Assembly (NCBI GenBank): GCA_964548535.1 | Contig: CAZJRQ010000037.1 | Span: 1 to 20,492 of the forward strand | DNA: 20,492 nucleotides | Direction of reading: 5' to 3' | DNA from: CAZJRQ01 sp964548535 | Lineage (GTDB): Bacteria; Bacillota; Clostridia; Oscillospirales; Ruminococcaceae | Shown here: positions 7,351 to 14,695 of the stretch, piece by piece | Position numbering within the stretch: the first letter of the stretch is position 1 | Layout: every line of letters begins with the position of its first letter | Made by a program: the position numbers and the translations under genes | The notes under the pieces: generated by a model | Databases searched by the model: none | What the model was told of the DNA's origin: nothing | Seen by the model: only the letters and a program-made list of their open reading frames with translations

Positions 7351-8043
7351 TTAATTATCATTTCCAGACTTTAACTTTTCAGCCTTAGTAGCTTGAAGAT
7401 ACTGTGCCTCAAGCAACTCTGGAGTAGTTATAAACTGTTGATTATTCATCAAAGCCATGCAAAGTGATGATGCCTTTTGATTTTGACAGGTAAGATTTGC
7501 ACATAATATATTTTCATTATCTGAAAAATAATCCGACTTGATTTGATTGCAGTAATCGCCAGTAAGCATTGTCTTTTGCGATGTGTCAAGATGTTCAAAA
7601 AATTCCTGCTCGTCACAAACGATGTCATCAGAAATCCTATTAATCTTCTCACCGTCTGATGAAAATTCACCAACGTAAACAACTTTAGGACGTGCTTTCA
7701 TGACAACAATAATTTTTCCGACAAAGCTTGCGCAGTTGTATGCAACCGCCAAAAGTGTAGAAATACCAGCACATTTAATGTGAGGAGCACCCATGCAAAT
7801 TCCTTTGACAGCACCAATTCCAATGCGAAGTCCAGTATAAGAACCAGGTCCGTTTGAAATTGCGATTTGGTCAATGTCCTCAAAATCAACCTCACTATCC
7901 GCCATAACTTCCTTGACCATTGGCAGAATTATTTGAGAATGCGTAAGTTTGGTGTATAAAACCTTTTCGCAAAGAATTTTTTCGTCGTCGATTATTGCAG
8001 CAGAAGCTACCTTGCCTGATGTGTCAATTCCTAATATCCGCAA
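7351..8043 (-). CDS. tsaB: tRNA t6A biosynthesis protein TsaB
   Basis: About 230 residues. TsaB is the catalytically inactive partner that, with TsaD and TsaE, transfers threonylcarbamoyl to A37 of ANN-decoding tRNAs. The N-terminus RILGIDTSGKVASAAI is the ASKHA phosphate-1 segment, and SNGPGSYTGLRIGIGAVKG is the family signature. I chose the TTG at 8043. The only ribosome-binding site (GGAG, 8056-8053) is nine bases before it, whereas the ATG at 8052 touches that site, and the TTG start gives the usual (M)-K/R-I-L-x-I-D-T-S beginning. It overlaps the end of tsaE by 20 bp, indicating translational coupling. The segment MKARPKVVYVGEF replaces the family's more usual DARRxEVY. tsaD is not nearby. 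Confidence 0.9.
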   Translation of the reverse strand: MRILGIDTSGKVASAAIIDDEKILCEKVLYTKLTHSQIILPMVKEVMADSEVDFEDIDQIAISNGPGSYTGLRIGIGAVKGICMGAPHIKCAGISTLLAVAYNCASFVGKIIVVMKARPKVVYVGEFSSDGEKINRISDDIVCDEQEFFEHLDTSQKTMLTGDYCNQIKSDYFSDNENILCANLTCQNQKASSLCMALMNNQQFITTPELLEAQYLQATKAEKLKSGNDN

Positions 8044-8473
8044 AACGCTCATCTCCGTAAATTGTAATTTTTCTTGTTTCATCATCGATACGTTCGATAT
8101 CAATTTTAGTAGTGTTTTCAGGCAAACAGTCGGCAATATTCTCCGACCATTCGATAGCCAAAATATTATCGTCACTAAGATAATCATAAAAACCAGTAGT
8201 TTCAAGGTCGTCAGCACTGTTTATTCTGTACATATCGAAATGATAAAGAGTCAGATTTTCACCCCTGTATTCATTAACAAGAGCAAATGTTGGAGAAGTC
8301 ACCTCATCACCTAAACCTAAACCAATTGAAACACCTCGTGTGATTGTGGTTTTTCCTGCACCAAGACCGCCGTTGTAAGCAATGCAGTCACCACCTTTTA
8401 GCAGACTGCCGATTTTTTCGCCTAGCTTGATTGTTTGCTCGGCTGAATTTGTGATTATTTCGTATGTTTTCAT
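8024..8473 (-). CDS. tsaE: tRNA t6A biosynthesis ATPase TsaE
   Basis: A 149-residue P-loop ATPase that drives the TsaB-TsaD-TsaE t6A complex. Walker A is GGLGAGKTTITRG (about residues 35-47). The family segments SPTFALVNEY, LYHFDMYRI and LAIEWSENI follow, the last near the Walker B position. GAGG lies five bases before the ATG. The stop lies inside tsaB, and the start is 18 bases after the end of the DUF3810-type gene, so the three genes probably form one transcript. Length and motif order are normal for the family. Confidence 0.93.
   Translation of the reverse strand: MKTYEIITNSAEQTIKLGEKIGSLLKGGDCIAYNGGLGAGKTTITRGVSIGLGLGDEVTSPTFALVNEYRGENLTLYHFDMYRINSADDLETTGFYDYLSDDNILAIEWSENIADCLPENTTKIDIERIDDETRKITIYGDERFADIRN
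8053..8056 (-). promoter_or_regulatory. ribosome-binding site that selects a TTG start for tsaB
   Basis: GGAG on the minus strand directly abuts ATG 8052 (no spacer) but is nine bases from TTG 8043. This spacing and the protein's N-terminal alignment favour TTG. Confidence 0.6.
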
Positions 8474-8491
8474 AATTACCTCAGATTTTTA

Positions 8492-9655
8492 CTAATTTTC
8501 TTTGTCTTGCAGATTATTTTCAGCATATCTATTATCTTCTTCTGATGAATAATAGTTTAGCATTAAATCAACCATGCGTCCGTAAGATTTTTTACCGTCC
8601 GATACGCCGTTAAGCTTTAACGATGCCTCCATTGCCTTGTCTGAAACCTCAGCAACAGTCTTGCTGGAAATTATGCCCTTGTCACTTTCCTGAACTGATT
8701 CCCAGTATGCTGAATTACCGCTGAAATCGTAAAAAACTCTGTCATCAATTAGAGCATAAATGTCATCAATAGTGTCATCATCGCAATTATCACGAACTTG
8801 AGAAAGTACGTATTTAAGCGCATTTACATACCCGCTGTATTGATATTCAATATCGTCACTGCGAATGCTAGCAAGAAAACCGATAAAGTTTGCCTCGTCC
8901 TCTTGAATAATACCCTTAGTATGTGCAAGCTCGTGACAAATTGTGTCAGGCAAGTTCAGCGAATACATTTCCTTGTTGTAATTTGCCTCCATAGTGAACG
9001 GAAAATAAACGCCCATTAAATATTGCTGGCTCATAAAAAATGAATACATCACAGGCTTAGGCTTAACATAATACCCTGCCAGCTGCGGAAATTCGTCACT
9101 CAAATCAGCAACCGCCGTGCGAGCAGTCTTGTTTAAGTCAGTAGTCAGCACAAAATGACCGTTTTCATCACGTTCAACCTGTGCCGCAAGCTCGTTAGTT
9201 TGATCAATTAAATCGCGCGCTAATAGCGAAAGTTCATAAGGAGTATGCTCCTCTTGCGGAATATCATACAAAGTTCCAAAGCTTGATGCTTGATAAAGAA
9301 TAAAGCAGTTGAGCGTTTCTGTCACAAGAACAAAGCATAATAGCCAAAGATAAGTGAATATGTAAGTCTTAGCAATTTTTTTACGCTTGCCTTTTTTTAT
9401 GATTAAAAGGACTATCATAGAAACAAGCGATAATGGAAGTCCGATTACGCCAATCCAAATCAAAATTTCACCAAGTGATATTGGTAACAGACTTGTAAGT
9501 CGTCCGAAAGATGCTGTCCAAAAAGGGAAGATGTTTTGTGTGTACCAGTCACTAAAAGTTGTCGAAAGTCTAGCTGTCGCATTTAAAATTATACATAACG
9601 CAAATAGTATAATCAAAACCCAAGTGGATTTTTTAAATTTTTTCAATGCTTTCAT
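8492..9655 (-). CDS. DUF3810-type membrane protein with HExxH metallopeptidase motif
   Basis: About 387 residues from ATG 9655; in-frame alternatives at 9667 (ATG) and 9682 (GTG) exist and none has a strong ribosome-binding site, so the start is uncertain. Three hydrophobic segments are visible (roughly residues 10-28, 60-87 and 98-122), followed by a large soluble region. A zinc-metallopeptidase motif, CHELAHTKGIIQEDEANFIG (HELAH at about 241-245, with a downstream EDEAN that may supply the third ligand), matches the DUF3810 family. A SLLPISLGE segment between helices is also typical. It is probably a membrane-bound metalloprotease of unknown substrate. It is the first gene of the cluster with tsaE (18-bp gap) and tsaB. 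Confidence 0.75.
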   Translation of the reverse strand: MKALKKFKKSTWVLIILFALCIILNATARLSTTFSDWYTQNIFPFWTASFGRLTSLLPISLGEILIWIGVIGLPLSLVSMIVLLIIKKGKRKKIAKTYIFTYLWLLCFVLVTETLNCFILYQASSFGTLYDIPQEEHTPYELSLLARDLIDQTNELAAQVERDENGHFVLTTDLNKTARTAVADLSDEFPQLAGYYVKPKPVMYSFFMSQQYLMGVYFPFTMEANYNKEMYSLNLPDTICHELAHTKGIIQEDEANFIGFLASIRSDDIEYQYSGYVNALKYVLSQVRDNCDDDTIDDIYALIDDRVFYDFSGNSAYWESVQESDKGIISSKTVAEVSDKAMEASLKLNGVSDGKKSYGRMVDLMLNYYSSEEDNRYAENNLQDKEN

Positions 9656-9730
9656 GCTTATGCCCATGCACCAAGTTTGCACTAAATTTTTACAAATTTC
9701 AGCATGGACTCGTCCCGCCTTTCTTCTAAT

Positions 9731-9761
9731 TTTATAGTTTTTTAAGACTGTATCCTTTCAA
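9731..9761 (-). promoter_or_regulatory. possible promoter of the DUF3810-tsaE-tsaB cluster
   Basis: TTGAAA (9761-9756) and TATAAA (9736-9731) on the minus strand are 19 bp apart. The spacing is long, so this is weak support. Confidence 0.25.
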
Positions 9762-9801
9762 ATATTTCTCATGTATATGTGCCTAAGAATTTTATGTCTT
9801 T

Positions 9802-10830
9802 TTACTTACCGTCAAGCGACACTAGGTCCGTTTCGTATCTGTCGATTGAATCGCCGTCCCGTGAACTATATTGAACGACTGTAAATGACATTTGGATTTT
9901 GCTCAAATCAGAAAAATCTACTCCTTCAGCATACTTATAACTCATACAAGATATATACCCTGATGTTTGAGCAGGGAAAGAAGATAAAACGGAGATTGAT
10001 GTATCTGAATCATCTGGATGTTTAAATTCACCGCTGCGCAAGGATATAAAATTATTTGATTTATTTTCAACCCAAAAATTAATATAAGGTGTATCGTATT
10101 TAACTTCTGAATTAATCACGCTTATAGCTATATTTTCATCAGAATATATCAGCGTTTCTGATAAATCCTTATGAGTATAGCCTTTTTCGTTATAAATAAT
10201 ATTATAAGCTGGTGAGTATACAGTGAAATTGTCAGAAATATTCTCATCGTCAAATTTATGGCGAATTTCAAAGCTGATTGACAGAGAGCTAAAGCCATCG
10301 AAAATCTTTTCCATGTTATTTTTTCTGCACTTAATATAAAACAATTGATTTTCAGTTTCAGGATATATATAATCAGTGAAGAAGTCTGAAGTATAATAAA
10401 CATTATCATTAAAAATTATATTTGCTTGCACAGCAATTGAAGCGTCATCGGTTTTATTGTCACCAATAAAATAAAAGCGATATTCCTGATCAGTTTCGGT
10501 TGTCGCAATGTAATTTATTTCAGCGGTTTTATCACTGAAAAATACGTTGTTTTTAAGTTCAGCGCCGTCTTGGTCAACAATTTTTAATGTGTTAATAATA
10601 TCGCCGTCAAGTTCATCAAGGTTGTAATCAATAGCTGGCTGGCTGGTGTTACTAAAATCTTCAATCTCATCTATAGACTCGTCAAGTACCAGAACCTCAG
10701 ACCTGCTGAAAGTATCAGCCACGTCTTTAGAATTATCAGATGAATTTGAATTTTTGCTTTTTCCGCAGCTTGAAAGTAACATCGTCGCACAGTATGTGAA
10801 AATAATCATCAACTTAAATTTCTTATTCAT
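9802..10830 (-). CDS. predicted lipoprotein of unknown function
   Basis: A 342-residue protein with a lipoprotein signal: MNKKFKLMIIFTYCATM, then a lipobox LSSC with Cys22 as the likely lipidated residue. A Ser/Asn/Asp/Lys-rich stretch follows (residues 24-40). The mature part is acidic and rich in beta-type segments and repeats the theme of aromatic-plus-Asp/Ser strands, without a motif I recognise. AGGGG lies eight bases before the ATG. It starts only 40 bp after the fhs stop with no obvious terminator between, so it may ride on the fhs transcript. It should sit on the outer face of the cytoplasmic membrane. Confidence 0.75.
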   Translation of the reverse strand: MNKKFKLMIIFTYCATMLLSSCGKSKNSNSSDNSKDVADTFSRSEVLVLDESIDEIEDFSNTSQPAIDYNLDELDGDIINTLKIVDQDGAELKNNVFFSDKTAEINYIATTETDQEYRFYFIGDNKTDDASIAVQANIIFNDNVYYTSDFFTDYIYPETENQLFYIKCRKNNMEKIFDGFSSLSISFEIRHKFDDENISDNFTVYSPAYNIIYNEKGYTHKDLSETLIYSDENIAISVINSEVKYDTPYINFWVENKSNNFISLRSGEFKHPDDSDTSISVLSSFPAQTSGYISCMSYKYAEGVDFSDLSKIQMSFTVVQYSSRDGDSIDRYETDLVSLDGK

Positions 10831-10870
10831 AATTTATACCCCTATAATTTTGAATATTAGTTTTTAGCGT

Positions 10871-12550
10871 TTAGAATAGTCCAGTAATGTGTCCGTCATT
10901 GTCGCAGTCAATGTTGTTAGCAGCAGGAACTTTTGGAAGTCCTGGCATTGTCATGATGTTGCCAGTGTAAGCAACAACAAATCCAGCACCAGCTGAAAGC
11001 TTAACGTCACGAACAGTAATTTCAAAATGCTCAGGCTTGCCAAGCTTAGTTGGGTCGTCTGAAAGTGAATACTGAGTTTTAGCAACACAAACAGGAATAT
11101 CTCCAAAGCCAAGAGCCTCAATTTCAGCGATTGCCTTGTTAGCCTCATTTGTAAAAGTAACACCATCGGCACGATAAATTTCAGTAGCGATTATATTTAG
11201 CTTTTCCTTGATAGGAAGTTTTTCATCATAAAGAGGTTTAAAGTCAGTGCAGCAGTTTTCACATTTGTCAATTGTATCGCAAACCTTTTGAGCAAGGTCA
11301 GTACCGCCTTCTCCGCCCTTAGCAAAGATTTCAGCAAGTGAGAATTCAACTCCAAGCTCCTTGCAAGTTTCTTCGATAACATTGATTTCAGCGTCAGTGT
11401 CAGTGTGGAAACGGTTGATAGCCACAACTACAGGAACACCAAATTTGTGCATATTCTCAATGTGAGTTTTTAGATTTACAATACCATTTTTAAGAGCGTC
11501 AACATTTTCAGTAGTAAGGTCAGCTCTAGCAACTCCGCCGTTGTATTTCAAGGCTCTGATAGTAGCAACCAAAACTACACAGCTAGGCTCAAGTCCAGCA
11601 TAACGGCACTTGATGTCAAAGAACTTTTCAGCACCTAAATCAGAACCAAAACCAGCCTCAGTAATGCAGTAGTCAGCAAGCTTTAGTCCAAGCTTTGTTG
11701 CACGAACAGAGTTACAGCCGTGTGCAATGTTAGCGAAAGGCCCGCCGTGCATAATAGCAGGAGTGTTTTCCAAAGTCTGTACAAGATTAGGCTTTAGAGC
11801 GTCTTTTAGAAGTGCAGTCATAGCACCGCAAGCACCAATCTCCTTAGCGTAAACAGGCTTGTTATCATAAGTATATGCAACCAAAATCTTTTCAAGTCTA
11901 GCCTTTAAATCAGCTAGGTCAGTTGCAAGACAAAGAATAGCCATAACTTCAGATGCAACAGTAATCTGGAAACCGTCCTCACGAGGAATACCGTTTACCT
12001 TAGAGCCAAGTCCAACAATAACATCACGCAAAACACGGTCGTTCATATCAAGACATCTCTTGAAAAGAATTCTTCTCTGGTCAATGTTAAGAGGATTACC
12101 CTGATGCATAGAGTTGTCAATCATAGCACAAAGCAGATTGTTAGCAGCAGTAATAGCATGCATATCTCCAGTAAAGTGAAGATTAATATCTTCCATAGGA
12201 ACAACCTGAGCATATCCGCCGCCAGCAGCTCCGCCCTTGATTCCGAAAACAGGACCAAGTGAAGGTTCGCGAAGTGCCAAAATCGCCTTTTTGCCGATTT
12301 TAGCCATAGATTCAGCAAGACCGACAGAAATCGTAGTCTTACCCTCACCAGCAGGAGTAGGGTTTATTGCAGTAACTAGAACAAGCTTTCCGTCAGGCTT
12401 GTCTGAAAGCTCGCTGAAAAGATTTTCAGAAACCTTAGCCTTGTAGTGACCATAAGCCTCAAGATTATTCTCGCTGATACCTAAATCAGCCGCAATTTCG
12501 TTAATTTTTTTCATTTTTGCCTGTCCGGCAATTTCAATGTCAGATAACAT
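10871..12550 (-). CDS. fhs: formate-tetrahydrofolate ligase
   Basis: A 559-residue protein, the normal length. It makes 10-formyl-tetrahydrofolate from formate, THF and ATP, feeding purine synthesis, formyl-Met and, in acetogens, the Wood-Ljungdahl methyl branch. The ATP loop TPAGEGKTT lies at residues 65-73. The FTHFS-family segment REDGFQITVASEVMAI is present, as are GGPFANIAHGCNS and the conserved C-terminal MPGLPKVPAANNID. GAAAGGA precedes the ATG at normal spacing. It is divergent from the PurF-like gene and is followed by the lipoprotein gene. Nothing in this window shows a Wood-Ljungdahl pathway, so a general one-carbon role is the safe reading. Confidence 0.97.
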   Translation of the reverse strand: MLSDIEIAGQAKMKKINEIAADLGISENNLEAYGHYKAKVSENLFSELSDKPDGKLVLVTAINPTPAGEGKTTISVGLAESMAKIGKKAILALREPSLGPVFGIKGGAAGGGYAQVVPMEDINLHFTGDMHAITAANNLLCAMIDNSMHQGNPLNIDQRRILFKRCLDMNDRVLRDVIVGLGSKVNGIPREDGFQITVASEVMAILCLATDLADLKARLEKILVAYTYDNKPVYAKEIGACGAMTALLKDALKPNLVQTLENTPAIMHGGPFANIAHGCNSVRATKLGLKLADYCITEAGFGSDLGAEKFFDIKCRYAGLEPSCVVLVATIRALKYNGGVARADLTTENVDALKNGIVNLKTHIENMHKFGVPVVVAINRFHTDTDAEINVIEETCKELGVEFSLAEIFAKGGEGGTDLAQKVCDTIDKCENCCTDFKPLYDEKLPIKEKLNIIATEIYRADGVTFTNEANKAIAEIEALGFGDIPVCVAKTQYSLSDDPTKLGKPEHFEITVRDVKLSAGAGFVVAYTGNIMTMPGLPKVPAANNIDCDNDGHITGLF

Positions 12551-12611
12551 AAAAACATCCTTTCAATTGACTCATAAAGATGATATAAGCCACAATAATT
12601 CATACAAAATT

Positions 12612-12620
12612 ATTATATCA
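12612..12620 (-). promoter_or_regulatory. candidate extended -10 promoter for fhs
   Basis: On the minus strand TGATATAAT (12620-12612) fits an extended -10 (TGnTATAAT). No good -35 lies at the right distance. It would give a leader of about 55 nt. Confidence 0.35.
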
Positions 12621-12764
12621 CAAAATACAATAAATTTCTACTGTTTTTCATAATTTTTTTAGATTATTATGCAGATTCCCTTGAATTTCCATTGTATTTC
12701 GCGTTGTAGATTCTTTTAAATTAATTGATTTAAGAAAAAATATGATTATTGTTAATAATCACTA

Positions 12765-12793
12765 TTGAAAATTGTGTCGAAATGAGTTATAAT
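12765..12793 (+). promoter_or_regulatory. promoter of the PurF-like gene
   Basis: TTGAAA (12765-12770) and TATAAT (12788-12793) with a 17-bp spacer, near consensus. The expected start is near 12800, leaving a leader of about 65 nt. Confidence 0.65.
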
Positions 12794-12802
12794 AATATAT
12801 CA

Positions 12803-12834
12803 TTGCTGTTTAAGAATATAGACAGCAAATTCTT
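12803..12834 (+). promoter_or_regulatory. overlapping leader hairpins upstream of the PurF-like gene
   Basis: TTGCTGT (12803-12809) pairs with ACAGCAA (12822-12828). AAGAAT (12812-12817), in its loop, can instead pair with ATTCTT (12829-12834), which runs into a T-rich tract. The two hairpins exclude each other, so a small attenuator is possible. No known riboswitch was recognised. Confidence 0.3.
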
Positions 12835-12865
12835 TTTTATAATTAAGATAAGGCAGGTTGAATAA

Positions 12866-14287
12866 ATGGGCGGATTTTTCGGAGCGGTTTCTAACGAAGA
12901 TTGTATACTCGACGTTTTTTACGGTACAGATTATCATTCACATCTTGGAACAAGACGTGCAGGAATTGTAATGCATAGTGAAAAGGGATTTGACAGAGCG
13001 ATTCACAATATTGAAAACTCTCCTTTCAGAACAAAATTTGCAAGTGATGTAGAGTCGATGAGCGGAAATATGGGTATTGGCTGTATTTCTGATTATGAGC
13101 CTCAGCCACTTATGGTACGTTCACATTTGGGTACTTATGCAATCACAACAGTTGGTAAGATTAATAATACTGATGAGCTGTTAGATATCGTTTATCAAAA
13201 CGGACACTCTCATTTTCTGGAAATGAGCGGTGGTGAAGTTAATGCGACTGAACTTATTGCGGCTATTATTAATCAAAAAGATTCGATAGTTGAAGGTATT
13301 CAGTACGTTCACGAAGTTGTGGACGGCTCAATGACACTTCTTTTGATGACAAGTGAAGGAATTTATGGGGCAAGAGATAAAGTCGGCAGAACTCCAATTG
13401 TAATTGGCAAGAAAGAGAACAGCTGGTGCATTTCGTTTGAGGCATTTGCATATCTAAATCTTGGCTATTCTGATTACAAAGAGTTAGGACCTGCTGAAAT
13501 TGTTTTTGTTTCTCAAGACGGAGTTGAAGTTTTGCAGAAACCACAAAAGAGAATGAAAATGTGTTCATTCTTATGGGTTTATTACGGTTATCCATGCTCA
13601 TCTTATGAGGGTATAAGTGTTGAGGAAATGCGATACAAGTGCGGGGCAATGCTGTCACAGCGTGATGACGTTAAGCCAGACCTTGTAGCAGGCATTCCAG
13701 ATTCAGGAATAGCTCATGCGGTTGGATATTCAAACGAATCAAAAATACCATTTGCACGTCCATTTATTAAATATACACCAACATGGCCGCGTTCATTCAT
13801 GCCGCCTACACAAAAGCAGAGAAAACAAATTGCAAAGATGAAGCTGATTCCCGTCGAGTCACTAATTAAGGATAAAAGCTTGCTTTTAATAGATGATTCA
13901 ATCGTTCGCGGAACACAGCTTAGAGAAACTACAGAATTTTTATATATCAGCGGAGCGAAGGAAGTTCATATAAGACCAGCCTGTCCGCCATTGCTGTTCG
14001 GTTGCAGATACTTAAATTTCTCACGTTCGACATCCGAAATGGATTTAATTGCAAGGCGAGTAATAGCAAAACGTGAGGGTGACAATGTTTCAGAAGAAGT
14101 TTTGAAGGAGTATGCAAATCCTAACAGTGAAAAATATCAGGCAATGCTTGAGGACATTAGAAAAGAGTTGAATTTCACAACTTTAAGATATCACAGACTT
14201 GATGACATGATAAAATCAATAGACATTGACCCAGATTGTTTATGCACATACTGCTGGAGCGGTGAGCGCTGCGACTCCGGGTGCTAG
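12866..14287 (+). CDS. amidophosphoribosyltransferase-like protein without glutaminase residues
   Basis: A 473-residue protein with the full PurF layout but an altered first domain. True PurF begins its mature form with catalytic Cys1 (CGVFGI); here the aligned residues are Gly2-Gly3-Phe-Phe-Gly (MGGFFG), with no Cys. The glutamine-site segments RYST and HNGN are also replaced (GIGCISDYEPQPL, TTVGKINNTDEL). The phosphoribosyltransferase half looks intact: IPDSGIAHAVGYS, PRSFMPPTQKQR and the PRPP loop LLIDDSIVRGTQ (about 340-351). Candidate iron-sulphur cysteines match PurF positions: Cys233 (KMCSF), Cys380 (FGCR), Cys460 and Cys463 (CLCTYCW). It probably uses free ammonia or another amine, or is regulatory. 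AAGGCAGG precedes the ATG. The tail RCDSGC and the TAG stop derive from the repeat edge. Confidence 0.85.
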   Translation: MGGFFGAVSNEDCILDVFYGTDYHSHLGTRRAGIVMHSEKGFDRAIHNIENSPFRTKFASDVESMSGNMGIGCISDYEPQPLMVRSHLGTYAITTVGKINNTDELLDIVYQNGHSHFLEMSGGEVNATELIAAIINQKDSIVEGIQYVHEVVDGSMTLLLMTSEGIYGARDKVGRTPIVIGKKENSWCISFEAFAYLNLGYSDYKELGPAEIVFVSQDGVEVLQKPQKRMKMCSFLWVYYGYPCSSYEGISVEEMRYKCGAMLSQRDDVKPDLVAGIPDSGIAHAVGYSNESKIPFARPFIKYTPTWPRSFMPPTQKQRKQIAKMKLIPVESLIKDKSLLLIDDSIVRGTQLRETTEFLYISGAKEVHIRPACPPLLFGCRYLNFSRSTSEMDLIARRVIAKREGDNVSEEVLKEYANPNSEKYQAMLEDIRKELNFTTLRYHRLDDMIKSIDIDPDCLCTYCWSGERCDSGC

Positions 14288-14695
14288 CGCGCACATAGCC
14301 AGGGGCGTGCCCCTGGGTCCTGGCGCGGACGGCGCAGAGCCCTCGCGGAAAGTTTACTGGTTATTGTGACGTTATGTTGCTCGGGGTTCTAGCGTGGATA
14401 GGGCAAAGTCCTCATGGAAAGTTTACTGGTTATGTTAATATTACGCGAAAAAGACAAAGTCATAATTGGCTTTGTCTTTTTTTGAAATTTTTTTTGGTTA
14501 TTGTAATATTGTGTTATTTGGCTTTGAGATTGTAAAATTACAAAACCAATAAACTTTACACACCACAAAGTTTTGACGCTGATTATGGTATGAACACCAA
14601 TCACGAGCGAGGAACGAAAGATGCTGCGATTGGGGTCTTAGCTCTTGTAAGCAAGAGCTTTGGTACGCCCCTGGCGCCGTCCGCGCTAGGACAGA
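14283..14695. repeat. modular repeat array at the PurF-like/antiporter convergent junction
   Basis: The array is bounded by inverted edges: GTGCTAGCGCGCAC on the left and GCGCCGTCCGCGCTAGGAC on the right, each containing the TAG stop of the adjoining gene. Inside are a CCAGGGG-CGTG-CCCCTGG hairpin (14299-14316), a second edge copy (CGCGGACGGCGC), two TTTACTGGTTAT blocks, a strong terminator hairpin (14449-14482), an AT-rich block and a CACCAATCACGAGCGAGG block. About 14415-14590 matches the reverse complement of about 19880-20060 along its whole length. No real ORF is present. Confidence 0.9.
14449..14482. terminator. repeat-borne bidirectional terminator, copy 1
   Basis: AAAAAGACAAAGTC (14449-14462) pairs with GGCTTTGTCTTTTT (14469-14482), including one G-T wobble, around the loop ATAATT. 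T and A tracts on the two sides make it work in either direction between the convergent PurF-like and antiporter genes. An almost identical hairpin lies at 19983-20016. Confidence 0.9.

Noticed and set aside
9660..9720. Short leader ORF (MLKFVKI) upstream of the DUF3810-type gene
   Set aside because: It follows a fair ribosome-binding site, but seven codons without repeated regulatory codons is not enough to claim a leader peptide.
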